This document shows positions 53,078 to 62,602 of a stretch of 64,000 nucleotides of DNA, in pieces (positions within the stretch are counted from its first letter, which is position 1; the number at the start of each line of letters is the position of its first letter). A program made the position numbers and the translations under genes. The stretch comes from Microbacteriaceae bacterium PS02070 (lineage in GTDB: Bacteria > Actinomycetota > Actinomycetes > Actinomycetales > Microbacteriaceae). Under the pieces are notes generated by a model. That model saw only the letters and a program-made list of their open reading frames with translations, was not told where the DNA came from and ran no database searches. Where the stretch lies: the NCBI GenBank assembly GCA_029959865.1, contig JASCPE010000002.1, positions 186,001-250,000 of the forward strand, written 5' to 3'.

Positions 53078-53719
53078 CTACGGGACGGTGATGGCCTCCG
53101 TCGGGGGAGTGCCATGGCGCCGCACTTTCAGCACGCGGAAGCCGCGGCCCGTCGCTGCCCGGGTGACCGAGTACCCGGGGGTGAAGGTGGACGCGAGCCA
53201 CCGTTGCAGCGAGTCCGAGCCGAGGTTGCGCTGGACGACGAGCCAGGCATCGCTGCGCTGGTCCAGTCGCGGAATCCACCGCTGGAGAAGGCCGTGCAGT
53301 TCACTCTTACCCACCCGAATGGGCGGGTTGGAGCGGATCGTGCGGAACGTCACGTCGTCGGGCACGTTATCCGGAAGCACCGCGTGTACGTTCTCGAGAC
53401 CGAGTGCGTCGGCGTTGCGACGAACGAGGTCGAGTGCGCGCTCATTCACATCGACGGCCCAGATCCGCGCGTGCGGGGAGAGCATCGCGAGGCTCAGTGA
53501 GATCGGACCCCATCCGCACCCGATGTCGAGGAAATCACCTCCGGGCGGCGGAGCGGGCGTGTTCGCCAGCAATACTCCCGTGCCAGAGTCCACACGATCG
53601 GGGCTGAAAACCCCGCCGGCCGTCGTCACTTCGACGTCGCGACCGGCAAGGGTCACCCGGATGCGACGGAAGTTTTCGGGGCTGGCTGGCGACGAGGAGA
53701 AATAGTGGTCGCTTGCCAT
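53078..53719 (-). CDS. RsmC/RlmG-like methyltransferase
   Basis: 213 residues. FLDIGCGWGPISLSLA is the SAM loop, WAVDVNERALDLVRRN the next motif and SNPPIRVGK the NPP(F/Y/I) catalytic motif of N-methyltransferases acting on guanine in rRNA. It has only the C-terminal catalytic half of E. coli RsmC, as is usual in actinobacteria. Confidence 0.87.
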   Translation of the reverse strand: MASDHYFSSSPASPENFRRIRVTLAGRDVEVTTAGGVFSPDRVDSGTGVLLANTPAPPPGGDFLDIGCGWGPISLSLAMLSPHARIWAVDVNERALDLVRRNADALGLENVHAVLPDNVPDDVTFRTIRSNPPIRVGKSELHGLLQRWIPRLDQRSDAWLVVQRNLGSDSLQRWLASTFTPGYSVTRAATGRGFRVLKVRRHGTPPTEAITVP

Positions 53720-53726
53720 GCATGCG

Positions 53727-53732
53727 AGCGTA
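53727..53732 (-). promoter_or_regulatory. -10 element of the RsmC-like gene
   Basis: TACGCT on the minus strand, 7 nt before the ATG at 53719. Confidence 0.45.
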
Positions 53733-53791
53733 CCGGAGCCGGGCGCGTCCCTGGGAGGTAGACTGGTGGGCTCACCTGCGAAAGGCGGCCT

Positions 53792-55315
53792 GTGACCGAC
53801 ACGACGATTCCCGACGATCAGCTTCCGACGTCCGTGGACCCCGTCGATCGAGTTCTTGCCCGCGCTGACTCACGCTCCGGCGTTCGCGTCTTCGGTTCTG
53901 CTCAAGCACTTCAGGACGTGTCGACAGTCGGCTCTGGCGACGCCGATGGTGACCAGTGGGACCGTGAGGAACGCGCCGCACTGCGCCGCGTCCAGGGGCT
54001 CTCCACCGAACTCGAAGACGTCACCGAGGTCGAGTACCGGCAGCTTCGACTGGAGAACGTCGTTCTCGTGGGCGTCTACCCGCAGGGATCCCAGGAGGAC
54101 GCAGAGAACTCGTTGCGTGAGTTGGCTGCGCTCGCCGAGACCGCGGGTGCAGTCGTCCGTGACGGAGTGTTGCAGCGCCGCCCGCATCCGGACCCCGCTA
54201 CGTACATCGGCTCCGGTAAGGCCGCCGAGCTGCGCGATCTCGTTGCCGCGGTCGGTGCGGACACGGTGATCGCCGACACCGAGCTCGCGGCGAGCCAACG
54301 TCGTGCGCTCGAGGATGTCGTCAAGGTCAAAGTCATCGACCGCACGACCGTCATCCTCGATATCTTCAGCCAGCACGCCAAGAGCCGTGAGGGCAAGGCC
54401 CAGGTCGAACTCGCCCAGCTCGAGTACCTGCTCCCGCGTCTGCGTGGGTGGGGTGAGTCGATGAGCCGCCAGGCCGGTGGGCAGGTCGGCGCAGCCGGCG
54501 CCGGAATGGGCTCACGCGGACCCGGTGAGACCAAGATCGAGCTCGACCGTCGTCGCATCCGCACCCGCATGGCACAGCTGCGTCGGCAGATCCGCGACTT
54601 CGCGCCGGCACGCGACGCAAAGCGCGCTGAGCGCAAGCGCAACACCGTGCCGTCGGTTGCGATCGCCGGATACACCAACGCGGGCAAGTCGAGTCTTCTC
54701 AACCGCCTCACGAGTGCCGGGGTGCTCGTGGAGAATGCACTCTTCGCGACGCTGGACGCCACCGTTCGTCGCGCTGAAGCGGAGGACGGCCGGGTCTACA
54801 CCCTCACAGATACGGTCGGTTTCGTCCGCAATCTGCCGCACCAGCTCGTCGAGGCGTTCCGCTCCACCCTGGAGGAGGTCGCCGACGCCGACGTGCTCGT
54901 TCATGTCGTGGATGCGTCGCACCCCGATCCCGCGGCACAGCTCGCGACCGTGCGCGACGTCATGGGCGACGTCGGAGCACGGTCGACGCCGGAACTCGTC
55001 GTCTTCAATAAGGCTGACCTCGTGCAGGAGGAATCGCGCCTCGTGCTGCGCGGCCTCGCCCCTGACGCCGTGTTCGCTTCCTCCCGCACAGGGGAGGGCA
55101 TCGCCGAGTTGCGCGCTCGTATCGAGGAGATGCTGCCGCTTCCCGCGGTGGAAATCCGGGCATTGGTCCCGTACGACCGGGGTGACCTCATCTCCGCCAT
55201 CCACTCCACCGGTCACCTGCTCGAGTCCTCGCATGAGCCCGAAGGCACCGCTGTGCACGCTCACGTTTCTGAGCGGCTCGCTGCCGAACTCGCGCCCTTC
55301 ACCGTCTCGGCCTGA
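53792..55315 (+). CDS. hflX: Ribosome-associated GTPase HflX
   Basis: 507 residues. The N-terminal HflX domain (VGVYPQGSQEDAENSLREL, TYIGSGKAAEL, DTELAASQRRALED), a coiled linker with GPGETKIELDRRRIR, then the G domain: GYTNAGKSSLLNRL (about 292-305), DTVGFVRNLPHQLVEAFRST, NKAD. It splits stalled or heat-damaged ribosomes. GTG at 53792; a TAGACT hexamer about 28 nt upstream gives a short leader. Confidence 0.95.
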   Translation: MTDTTIPDDQLPTSVDPVDRVLARADSRSGVRVFGSAQALQDVSTVGSGDADGDQWDREERAALRRVQGLSTELEDVTEVEYRQLRLENVVLVGVYPQGSQEDAENSLRELAALAETAGAVVRDGVLQRRPHPDPATYIGSGKAAELRDLVAAVGADTVIADTELAASQRRALEDVVKVKVIDRTTVILDIFSQHAKSREGKAQVELAQLEYLLPRLRGWGESMSRQAGGQVGAAGAGMGSRGPGETKIELDRRRIRTRMAQLRRQIRDFAPARDAKRAERKRNTVPSVAIAGYTNAGKSSLLNRLTSAGVLVENALFATLDATVRRAEAEDGRVYTLTDTVGFVRNLPHQLVEAFRSTLEEVADADVLVHVVDASHPDPAAQLATVRDVMGDVGARSTPELVVFNKADLVQEESRLVLRGLAPDAVFASSRTGEGIAELRARIEEMLPLPAVEIRALVPYDRGDLISAIHSTGHLLESSHEPEGTAVHAHVSERLAAELAPFTVSA

Positions 55316-55318
55316 CGC

Positions 55319-55345
55319 TCGCGCCCTCACCCAGCGAGGGCGCGA
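55319..55345. terminator. Bidirectional terminator between hflX and S9 peptidase
   Basis: TCGCGCCCTC (55319-55328) pairs with GAGGGCGCGA (55336-55345), loop 7 nt, 4 nt after the hflX stop and before the converging gene. Confidence 0.7.
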
Positions 55346-55372
55346 CAGCGGCGCCTCCCGCGTGCGTCGGTG

Positions 55373-57247
55373 TCAGTCGAGCGTGAGCGGATCGACGCCG
55401 GGAGTATCGAAGCCGAGGACCTGGCCGAGGAATGCGAGCTTGGACTCCAAGACGTCGACGACGGTGTCGGGGGAACGGAAGCCGTGGCCTTCCCCTTCAT
55501 AGAGTCGGTAGAGATGGGGGATGCCGCGCGCCGCGAGGGCGTCCCGGATCGCCTCGGACTGCGCGGGGGGCACCACCGGATCCTCGGACCCGTGGAGGAG
55601 CAGCACCGGCGCAGTGAAGCGGTCGGCGTGCGTGAGCGGCGACCGCTCGATGTAGACGGCTTCATCTTCAGGGAGAGGGCCGATAAGACCGTCGAGGTAA
55701 CGAGACTCGAAGTCGGGCGCGGCATCGACGAGTGCCCGAGCGTCTCCCACGCCATACCGTGAGATCCCTGCCGCGAAGACATCTGTCCTCGTCAACGCCG
55801 AGAGAACCGTCCATCCCCCAGCGGACCCGCCTTCGATCGCGAGGCGACCCGGGTCGGCGAGGTGGCGGTCGACGAGGCCCCGTGCCGCCGCGACCACATC
55901 ATCGACGTCGACGACACCCCACTGGCCGAGGAGCCGTTCGCGGTACGCGCGCCCGTAGCCCGTCGATCCGCCGTAGTCGACGTCGAGTACGCCGATGCCG
56001 CGGCTGGTGAGATAGGCCACCTTGGTGTCGGCAACACTCGGTGCGTTGTCGGTCGGCCCGCCGTGCACGGTGACGAGGAAGGGTGGTGTCTCGCCCTCCG
56101 GACCGTGCCAGTGCGGGTTCGTGGGCGCGTACACATACGCGTGGACCGGTCCGTGGGGGCCGTCGACCGTGATGCGCTCCGCGCGGGGGATGAGGGCGTC
56201 GTCGATGTCCCACGCGCCCCCTGCGACCCGTTCTGCGGTCCCCGCATCCAGATCGACCCGCCACAGTCCGCTCACGCCGTCGCCGCTCCCGAAGACGAGC
56301 GCCTCCGCGCCGGAGACATCCGCGATATGCATCCGAGCCGAGAAAGGAACGTCGAGAGTGCGCGCGATGTGGTCCTCACCGATGATCACCAACTCGTCGC
56401 TGCCGTTGGTGCGCACAGCAAGGATGCGACCACCTTCCAGCGGGGCGTACCACCGCATGTCGAGGACCCACAGGCCACCTCCGGTGTCGGCGTCTGCGAG
56501 GGCGATGTTCAGTGCTGTCTGCTCCGCGACCGACCTCCGCCAGATGTTCCATCGGCCGTCAGGGTCATCGAGGTACAGCAGGGTCTCGTTATCCAGCCAC
56601 TCCGGTTGCAGGGCGGACGTGGAGCCGCTCGTGAGGGCGATGCGTTCGCCGAGTCCGTCACCCTCTAGCGTCGCGAGGTAGAGAGTGGTGCGGTCCCACG
56701 GCATCGCCGGGTGAGCCCATTCGATCCACGCGAGTCGGTCGCCGTTAGGGGAGAGCGCGGGATGCGCGAAGAAGCCTGGACCGGAGACGAGGTCATGCAC
56801 TCCCGTGGCGTCGATCATGACGAGCGCGCGTTCAGACGCACGCTCGCGGATGGCGAGCAGGCGATCGCCGCACTGACGCAGGCCCCCGTACGCTCCGTCG
56901 CCTTCCGGAGTCAGCGCGCGTGGTGTCCCTCCGGGAGTGAGCGACCAAATCCGACCGTCCGTCTTCTCAACGAAGAAGAGGGTCTCGTCTTCTGCGACCG
57001 TCCAGGCACCACCGCCGTAACCGTGGACTCCCGACCGTGCACTCCACGGCTCCGGGAGGGCAACGTCGGACGAACCGTCTCCGGCACGGCGAAGGACGGC
57101 GGAGCGGCCCTTCTCCTCGGCGAGGGACTCGCCCCACCACACGTCACCTGCGGCGAACGCGGCCCCGTCCAGGCGGGGCGATGCGGCGGTTGCCCAACGA
57201 GCGGTCAGCGGCGACGGCCAGGATCCGAACGGACGTTCCTCAGACAT
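55373..57247 (-). CDS. S9 family prolyl oligopeptidase/acylaminoacyl peptidase
   Basis: 624 residues. A beta-propeller (about 1-370) precedes an alpha/beta hydrolase: GYGRAYRERLLGQWGVVD, then the nucleophile elbow EGGSAGGWTVL (about 460-470), Asp in HGSEDPVVP and His in GEGHGF. It cleaves short or acylated peptides in the cytosol. The ATG at 57247 (MSEERPFGSWPSPL) follows a -10 by 7 nt and is preferred over one three codons earlier. Confidence 0.91.
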   Translation of the reverse strand: MSEERPFGSWPSPLTARWATAASPRLDGAAFAAGDVWWGESLAEEKGRSAVLRRAGDGSSDVALPEPWSARSGVHGYGGGAWTVAEDETLFFVEKTDGRIWSLTPGGTPRALTPEGDGAYGGLRQCGDRLLAIRERASERALVMIDATGVHDLVSGPGFFAHPALSPNGDRLAWIEWAHPAMPWDRTTLYLATLEGDGLGERIALTSGSTSALQPEWLDNETLLYLDDPDGRWNIWRRSVAEQTALNIALADADTGGGLWVLDMRWYAPLEGGRILAVRTNGSDELVIIGEDHIARTLDVPFSARMHIADVSGAEALVFGSGDGVSGLWRVDLDAGTAERVAGGAWDIDDALIPRAERITVDGPHGPVHAYVYAPTNPHWHGPEGETPPFLVTVHGGPTDNAPSVADTKVAYLTSRGIGVLDVDYGGSTGYGRAYRERLLGQWGVVDVDDVVAAARGLVDRHLADPGRLAIEGGSAGGWTVLSALTRTDVFAAGISRYGVGDARALVDAAPDFESRYLDGLIGPLPEDEAVYIERSPLTHADRFTAPVLLLHGSEDPVVPPAQSEAIRDALAARGIPHLYRLYEGEGHGFRSPDTVVDVLESKLAFLGQVLGFDTPGVDPLTLD

Positions 57248-57254
57248 GTTTCCC

Positions 57255-57260
57255 ACCCTA
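57255..57260 (-). promoter_or_regulatory. -10 element of the S9 peptidase gene
   Basis: TAGGGT on the minus strand, 7 nt before the ATG at 57247. Confidence 0.5.
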
Positions 57261-57291
57261 GGCGCGGGTCGCCGGGGAGAACGGCTCGTGA

Positions 57292-57957
57292 CTAGACGGC
57301 GCGCAGCACCGCAACGACCTTGCCGAGGACAACCGCCTCGTCGCCGAGGATCGGTTCGAACGCGGAGTTACGGGGCAGGAGCCACGTGTGACCATCGCGC
57401 TGCCGGAAGGTCTTGACGGTCGCTTCGCCGTCCAACATCGCCGCGACGATCTCACCGTTCTCGGCGGAGGCCTGCGAGCGGATCACGACCCAATCGCCGT
57501 CGCAGATTGCGGCATCGATCATCGAATCGCCGTTGACTTTGAGCATGAAGAGGTCGCCCTTGCCGACGAGCTGGCGGGGGAGCGGGAAGATCTCCTCCAC
57601 CTGCTGCTCGGCGGTGATCGGTACTCCCGCGGCGATCTGACCGACAAGCGGAACGAGCGCCGCGTCACCGACGGACGGAGCAGAGTCCGCAGGGTTCTCG
57701 GCTGCCGAGCCGGGGAGGTCGATGAGGACCTCCATTGCACGCGTCTTGCCGGGGTCTCGGCGGAGGTACCCGCTGAGTTCCAGCTGCCCGAGCTGGTGAG
57801 TGACGCTGGAGAGCGACTTGAGGCCGACGGCGTCACCGATCTCACGCATGCTCGGCGGGTATCCGTGCAGCGCGATCGAACGCTGGATGACCTCGAGAAT
57901 GGCGAGCTGCTTGTCGCTGAGGCTCCGTCGCCGTCGCGTGTTCGCCTTCTCATTCAT
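57292..57957 (-). CDS. lexA: SOS repressor LexA
   Basis: 221 residues. The N-terminal winged helix ([45 protein letters not shown]) binds SOS boxes; the cleavage site is Ala-Gly in GQIAAGVPI, with Ser in VNGDSMIDA and Lys in GEATVKTF forming the self-cleavage dyad. AAGGAGCACACG precedes the ATG. The nearest SOS box is 168 nt upstream and closer to the divergent LysM gene. Confidence 0.97.
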   Translation of the reverse strand: MNEKANTRRRRSLSDKQLAILEVIQRSIALHGYPPSMREIGDAVGLKSLSSVTHQLGQLELSGYLRRDPGKTRAMEVLIDLPGSAAENPADSAPSVGDAALVPLVGQIAAGVPITAEQQVEEIFPLPRQLVGKGDLFMLKVNGDSMIDAAICDGDWVVIRSQASAENGEIVAAMLDGEATVKTFRQRDGHTWLLPRNSAFEPILGDEAVVLGKVVAVLRAV

Positions 57958-57995
57958 CGTGTGCTCCTTGCTCCACTTTCCGGCTCTCCGTTCGA

Positions 57996-58018
57996 ATGTC
58001 GGAGGTCGGTGATGGGGT
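57996..58018 (+). promoter_or_regulatory. Upstream element copy 1 (ATGTCGGAG) in the lexA-LysM region
   Basis: ATGTCGGAG at 57996-58004, identical to the recA second promoter and to another copy exactly 100 bp downstream. The expected -10 position reads TGGGGT, a weak match. Confidence 0.35.
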
Positions 58019-58095
58019 ATCCGTATCGAAACCGTATCCGGTGTCGGTCGCTCCGAACAGCAACGGCGCGCGTGTCGCGTTCGTTCGAGGGTCCG

Positions 58096-58140
58096 ATGTC
58101 GGAGGTGGTTGACAGAATGAAGAATCGAAGATACGTTCGG
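58096..58140 (+). promoter_or_regulatory. LysM-gene promoter with SOS box and damage-type element
   Basis: ATGTCGGAG at 58096-58104; -35 TTGACA at 58109-58114; 17 nt; -10 TACGTT at 58132-58137. The sequence TCGAAGATACGTTCGG (58125-58140) matches the SOS box with two mismatches and covers the -10, so LexA would block RNA polymerase. Confidence 0.65.
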
Positions 58141-58145
58141 AAACT

Positions 58146-58189
58146 AGATTCGCATCGGGATCTCCCGGCCGAGATCCAGATGCGAATCT
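58146..58189 (+). promoter_or_regulatory. Long hairpin at the 5' end of the LysM mRNA
   Basis: AGATTCGCATC (58146-58156) pairs with GATGCGAATCT (58179-58189), and GGATCTC (58158-58164) with GAGATCC (58171-58177), loop CCGGCC. That is 18 pairs with a single G-A mismatch. It begins 8-9 nt after the -10, so it would cap the transcript. The AGGAGGAG ribosome site follows outside it. Confidence 0.75.
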
Positions 58190-58210
58190 CCCCACACTCC
58201 AGGAGGAGCC

Positions 58211-58597
58211 ATGACGACGATCGACATGACCGGCACCCCGCGGTTCGAGGTCCCGCAGGTTCCCGCAGCGCGCACGCGGCTGCGTCTGACCGTGCGTGGC
58301 CGCCGTGTGGTTGCTGGCCTCGCAGCCGCTCCGCTCGCTGTCGCTCTCAGCGCCATCATCCTGACCACCGGCGGCGGCGCTGTCGCGTCGTCCGAGCAGG
58401 GTGTGCCGGCGGGCACGTTCGAGACGGTGACGGTGATGCCCGGCGAGTCGCTGTGGAGCATCGCAGAGCGGGTGGCACCGACCGCGGACCCTCGTGACGT
58501 GGTCTATGAGATCTCCCAGCTGAACGCGCTCGGCTCGGCCACGCTTGATGTCGGCCAGTCGCTCGCGATTCCCGCCGCGTACGCAGAGGGCAAGTAG
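58211..58597 (+). CDS. LysM-domain membrane protein, SOS-linked (DivS/ChiZ position)
   Basis: 128 residues. A basic N-terminus, one membrane span (VVAGLAAAPLAVALSAIILTT, about 34-54) and a LysM domain (VMPGESLWSIAERVAPTADPRDVVYEISQLNAL, read as a unit, about 76-108) that binds peptidoglycan. Divergent from lexA, like mycobacterial Rv2719c (ChiZ) and corynebacterial DivS, which delay cell division during the SOS response. A similar role is likely by position and architecture; sequence outside LysM is not conserved. Confidence 0.85.
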   Translation: MTTIDMTGTPRFEVPQVPAARTRLRLTVRGRRVVAGLAAAPLAVALSAIILTTGGGAVASSEQGVPAGTFETVTVMPGESLWSIAERVAPTADPRDVVYEISQLNALGSATLDVGQSLAIPAAYAEGK

Positions 58598-58631
58598 GCC
58601 TCAACGCCACGGCGGCGCGCGCCGGTCCCGG

Positions 58632-58637
58632 TACGAT
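58632..58637 (+). promoter_or_regulatory. -10 element of hisC
   Basis: TACGAT overlaps an upstream ATG (58636) and ends 7 nt before GTG at 58645, which argues for the GTG as the real start. Confidence 0.5.
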
Positions 58638-58644
58638 GGGTGGG

Positions 58645-59730
58645 GTGAGTGTCCGCCTCGAAGACCTGCCCATCCGCGACGATCTCCGCGGCCGCACCCC
58701 CTATGGTGCGCCGCAGGCAGCGCTGCCGATCACGTTGAACGTCAACGAGAACACGCACCCGGTTCCGGAGGCAGTCGCCGGTGACATCATCGATTCGATC
58801 GCGCAGGCTCTCCACGAGGTGAACCGATACCCGGATCGTGAGTTCACGGAATTGCGCGAGGCATTCGCGTCTTATCTCGGTCACGGTCTCACCGCGGAGC
58901 AGATCTGGGCGGCCAACGGTTCGAACGAGGTGCTTCAGCACCTGCTGATGGCCTTCGGCGGTCCGGGGCGGCGCGCGTTCGGGTTTGCGCCTACCTACTC
59001 CATGTACCCCTTACTGACCGCCGCGACCGGGGCCGAGTACGTCACGGGAACGCGCGAGGCTGACTACAGCATCTCGGTCGAATCTGCCGTCGAGCAGATC
59101 CGCGAGGCCGATCCCGACGTCATCTTCCTCTGCAGCCCGAACAATCCCACGGGCACGCCATTGCCCTTCGAGGTGATCGAGGCGGTGTACGCCCACGCGC
59201 GGGGCATCGTGATCGTCGATGAGGCGTACTGGGAGTTCGCGCCCGAGAATGCGCAGTCGGCACTCACGCTCTTGCCCGGGCGCGAACGCCTCGTCGTTTC
59301 GCGCACGATGAGCAAGGCCTTCGCGTTTGCGGGGGCACGCGTCGGCTATCTCGCCGCCGATCCTGCGGTGATCGACGCGCTTCGCCTCGTGCGGCTGCCC
59401 TATCACCTGAGCGCGCTGACGCAGGCGGCGGCGCTTGCCGCCCTGAGGCACGCGCCGACGATGCTCGCCACCGTGTCGGAGATCATCGCGCAGCGGGATC
59501 GCATGTCCGCAACGCTGTCTGCGCTCGGCTACGAGCCATACGAGAGCTGGACCAACTTCGTGCTCTTCTCCGGAGTGGACGACCCGGCTGCCATCTGGCA
59601 GGCGCTGTACGACCGCGGCGTCCTTATCCGCGACGTCGGAATCCCGCGGAGTCTGCGTGTGACGGCGGGCACGGAGTCCGAGACCACCGCATTCCTGGAA
59701 GCGCTCGCATCGATAGGATCGGCGTCATGA
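58645..59730 (+). CDS. hisC: Histidinol-phosphate aminotransferase
   Basis: 361 residues, fold-type I PLP enzyme. [13 protein letters not shown] opens the conserved part, [14 protein letters not shown] and IVDEAYWEF are cofactor blocks, and [17 protein letters not shown] contains the PLP Lys. It makes histidinol phosphate from imidazole-acetol phosphate. GTG at 58645 fits the promoter; ATG at 58636 would add three residues. The stop overlaps hisB by 4 nt. Confidence 0.95.
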   Translation: MSVRLEDLPIRDDLRGRTPYGAPQAALPITLNVNENTHPVPEAVAGDIIDSIAQALHEVNRYPDREFTELREAFASYLGHGLTAEQIWAANGSNEVLQHLLMAFGGPGRRAFGFAPTYSMYPLLTAATGAEYVTGTREADYSISVESAVEQIREADPDVIFLCSPNNPTGTPLPFEVIEAVYAHARGIVIVDEAYWEFAPENAQSALTLLPGRERLVVSRTMSKAFAFAGARVGYLAADPAVIDALRLVRLPYHLSALTQAAALAALRHAPTMLATVSEIIAQRDRMSATLSALGYEPYESWTNFVLFSGVDDPAAIWQALYDRGVLIRDVGIPRSLRVTAGTESETTAFLEALASIGSAS

Positions 59731-60338
59731 CGTCCTCCGCGCCCCGTACGGCGAGGATTCGCCGCGCCACGAGCGAGTCCTCCGTCGAGCTGGAACTGAA
59801 CCTCGACGGCACGGGAACGAGTTCGATCGGCACCACCGTGCCGTTTTTCGACCACCTCCTGACGGCGTTTGCGAAGCACTCGCTCACAGACCTCACTGTC
59901 CGCGCCTCCGGCGATACCGATATCGACGCGCACCACACCGTGGAAGACGTCGCAATCGTGCTCGGTCAGGCGATCCGGGAGGCGCTCGGTGACAAGGCGG
60001 GCATCTCTCGCTACGGCGACGCACTCGTGCCCCTCGACGAGGCTCTTGCTCAGGCCGTCGTGGATATCAGCGGACGTCCCTACCTCGTGCACAGTGGCGA
60101 GCCCGACGGCTTTGCGCTCCACCTCATCGGCGGGCACTTCACCGGGTCGCTCGTGCGCCACACCTTCGAGGCCATCTCCTTCCATGCGGGCCTGACCGTG
60201 CACGTCACCGTGCTCGCCGGACGCGACCCGCACCACATTGCCGAAGCGGAATACAAGGCGTTCGCCCGAGCATTCCGTCGGGCCAAGGCGCATGATCCGC
60301 TCGTGCACGGCATTCCCAGTACCAAGGGAGCACTGTGA
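59727..60338 (+). CDS. hisB: Imidazoleglycerol-phosphate dehydratase
   Basis: 203 residues, the monofunctional form. [33 protein letters not shown] and [16 protein letters not shown] hold the manganese-binding His and Glu residues. Coupled on both sides by 4-nt overlaps. Confidence 0.96.
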   Translation: MTSSAPRTARIRRATSESSVELELNLDGTGTSSIGTTVPFFDHLLTAFAKHSLTDLTVRASGDTDIDAHHTVEDVAIVLGQAIREALGDKAGISRYGDALVPLDEALAQAVVDISGRPYLVHSGEPDGFALHLIGGHFTGSLVRHTFEAISFHAGLTVHVTVLAGRDPHHIAEAEYKAFARAFRRAKAHDPLVHGIPSTKGAL

Positions 60339-60979
60339 CGCGACGTCCCCGCGTCGCCGTCCTCGACTACGGGTCCGGCAACGTGCACTCGGCGGTCAAA
60401 GCGCTCGAAGCGGCCGGTGCCGACGTCAGCCTGACGGCGGATCGCGCCCGAATCCACGAGGCCGACGGTCTCGTGGTGCCCGGGGTGGGAGCCTTCAGCG
60501 CTGTCATGGACGCGCTGCGCGCATCGGGCGGCGACGAACTGATCGACCGGCGCTTGGCCGGGGGTCGACCTGTTCTCGGCATCTGTGTGGGAATGCAGGT
60601 GCTCTTCGGGCGTGGCGTCGAACGGGGCATCGACACCGAGGGGCTCGGGCAGTGGCCCGGCGTCGTCACGGAGCTCAACGCGTCCGTGCTGCCGCACATG
60701 GGATGGAACACGGTCCGCCCGGACGCCGGTACGCGCCTCTTTACCGGAATCGAGGACCGTCGGTTCTACTTCGTGCACTCGTATGGCGCTCAGCATTGGG
60801 AGCTGCCGGCCCAGCCACCGCTGCCGGTGGCCGCGTTGACCTGGTGCGATTACGGCGATCCGTTCCTGGCCGCCGTGGAGAACGGCCCGCTGTCGGCGAC
60901 GCAGTTCCACCCCGAGAAGTCCGGGGAGGCCGGCATCCGGCTCCTTGCCAACTGGATCGTCACACTTTCGGACGCGTAG
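60335..60979 (+). CDS. hisH: Imidazole glycerol phosphate synthase, glutaminase subunit
   Basis: 214 residues. [35 protein letters not shown] (nucleophile Cys, about 86) and [12 protein letters not shown] (His and Glu) form the class I glutaminase triad. It feeds ammonia to HisF, whose gene is not in this window. Confidence 0.96.
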   Translation: MTRRPRVAVLDYGSGNVHSAVKALEAAGADVSLTADRARIHEADGLVVPGVGAFSAVMDALRASGGDELIDRRLAGGRPVLGICVGMQVLFGRGVERGIDTEGLGQWPGVVTELNASVLPHMGWNTVRPDAGTRLFTGIEDRRFYFVHSYGAQHWELPAQPPLPVAALTWCDYGDPFLAAVENGPLSATQFHPEKSGEAGIRLLANWIVTLSDA

Positions 60980-61031
60980 GCTGTCACCTTGTGCGCATCC
61001 GCGCGCCCCTTCTCAGACCCCATCTGGAGCC

Positions 61032-61778
61032 ATGAACGACTTCGCCGCTACGCCCGAACTCATCCTTCTCCCCGCCGTCGATGTGGCCGGAGGCAAGGCG
61101 GTTCGACTCACCCAGGGGGAGGCCGGAACGGAAACGTCGTACGGCGACCCCATCGATGCGGCCCAGGAATGGGTGAAGCAGGGTGCGCAGTGGATCCATC
61201 TTGTCGATCTCGATGCGGCATTCGGGCGCGGCAACAACGCGGCGGTCATCCGGAAGGTGATCAAGCAGGTGCGCGGCGTGCAGGTCGAGCTGTCCGGCGG
61301 TATTCGTGACGACGAGAGCCTCGAAGCAGCGCTCGAGAGCGGTGCGACCCGCATCAACCTCGGCACCGCAGCATTGGAGAACCCGCAGTGGACGTCCGAT
61401 GTCATCAGCCGCTACGGCGAGGCGATCGCCGTCGGCCTGGACGTGCGCGGCACCACTCTGGCGGCCCGCGGCTGGACTCGAGAGGGTGGCGACCTGTGGG
61501 ACGTTCTTAACCGCCTTGAAGAGGCGGGATGCAGTCGCTATGTGCTCACCGACGTGACCAAGGACGGCACCCTTCAGGGCCCGAACATTGAACTGTTGCG
61601 TGAGGTTGCCGAACGCACGGAGAAGCCCGTGATTGCTTCCGGCGGCATCTCATCGCTGGACGACATCGTGGCGCTGCGCGAGCTCGTTCCCCTGGGCGTA
61701 GAGGGCGCGATCGTCGGCAAGGCGCTCTACAGCGGAGCGTTCACACTTGCCGAGGCGATCGATGTCGCAACCGACTGA
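61032..61778 (+). CDS. priA: Phosphoribosyl isomerase A (HisA/PriA)
   Basis: 248 residues, (beta/alpha)8 barrel. [48 protein letters not shown] and [15 protein letters not shown] are the isomerase blocks, with catalytic Asp in AVDVA and DVTKDG. In many actinobacteria lacking trpF this enzyme also serves tryptophan synthesis; the window cannot show whether trpF is absent here. Confidence 0.94.
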   Translation: MNDFAATPELILLPAVDVAGGKAVRLTQGEAGTETSYGDPIDAAQEWVKQGAQWIHLVDLDAAFGRGNNAAVIRKVIKQVRGVQVELSGGIRDDESLEAALESGATRINLGTAALENPQWTSDVISRYGEAIAVGLDVRGTTLAARGWTREGGDLWDVLNRLEEAGCSRYVLTDVTKDGTLQGPNIELLREVAERTEKPVIASGGISSLDDIVALRELVPLGVEGAIVGKALYSGAFTLAEAIDVATD

Positions 61779-62553
61779 CGATTCCTGCCACGCGCCCGCC
61801 GACTCGGCGGGCGTTCCTTGGGAGGGTCGCTCCTTCCGCGACAATCCGAACGCGGGGGACGACGGGTCCGCGGACCCTGCTCTCCTGGCTGCCCTGCGCT
61901 CGTTTCACGTCGGCACCGGCCGCGCCGCGGAGGTCGTCGACGCGTACCGCGGGGCTCGCGTCTTGATCCCCCTCGTCGCCCACGCAGGTGACGAGGGGAT
62001 CGCACCCAATGGGCTCCGCGTCGACAAGACGCAGGAGCTGTCGATCGTCACCGTCTCGGCGCGCGACGGTCGCAACGTCCTGCCCGTCTTCACCTCCGTC
62101 GAGACCCTCGCTGCCTGGGATCAGAAGGCGCGCCCCGTGCCTGCCGACGGTGTGCGCACAGCACTCGCCGCAGCCGCCGACGGCACCGAACTGATTGTCA
62201 TCGACCCCGGCAGCGAGACCGAGTTTGTCCTTCGCCGTCCTGCGGTCTGGGCCATCGGCCAGGGAGAGGCGTGGGAGGCGGCAGAAGCTTCTCCCGAGGT
62301 CTTTGCGGGGCTTCAAGAGAGCATCGGATCCGAGCTTGCGGTGCTCGACCTCGCCGTCGAGTCCGGCGACCCGTCCGCGCGGATGTCAGGCCCCGAGCTC
62401 GTCGTCATCCTGCACCTGATGCCGGGGCTCGATCAGGCGCACCTTGACGCTGTCCTGCAGCGCCTTGCCTCCCGCTGGGCCGCCGATGATCGGGTCGCCA
62501 CTCTGGTGGATTCCCTCACCGTCAAGTTCGTCCGCGCGCGCCTCGCTCCTTAG
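61762..62553 (+). CDS. SseB-family protein
   Basis: 263 residues. [33 protein letters not shown] and [15 protein letters not shown] are the SseB N-terminal domain; a second, related half follows to about residue 250. The function is unknown. The ATG at 61762 lies in the end of priA (17-nt overlap), so it is translated with the his genes. The position after priA, in place of hisF, is common in this group. Confidence 0.87.
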   Translation: MSQPTDDSCHAPADSAGVPWEGRSFRDNPNAGDDGSADPALLAALRSFHVGTGRAAEVVDAYRGARVLIPLVAHAGDEGIAPNGLRVDKTQELSIVTVSARDGRNVLPVFTSVETLAAWDQKARPVPADGVRTALAAAADGTELIVIDPGSETEFVLRRPAVWAIGQGEAWEAAEASPEVFAGLQESIGSELAVLDLAVESGDPSARMSGPELVVILHLMPGLDQAHLDAVLQRLASRWAADDRVATLVDSLTVKFVRARLAP

Positions 62554-62602
62554 CACCTTCGCCCGCGCTCGGCCCGGGGATCGCGAAACTGCACGCCCAC
62601 GT

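Noticed and set aside
57990-57996. GTTCGAA near lexA as a second SOS box
   Set aside because: It is only a half-site with no partner at N4 spacing.
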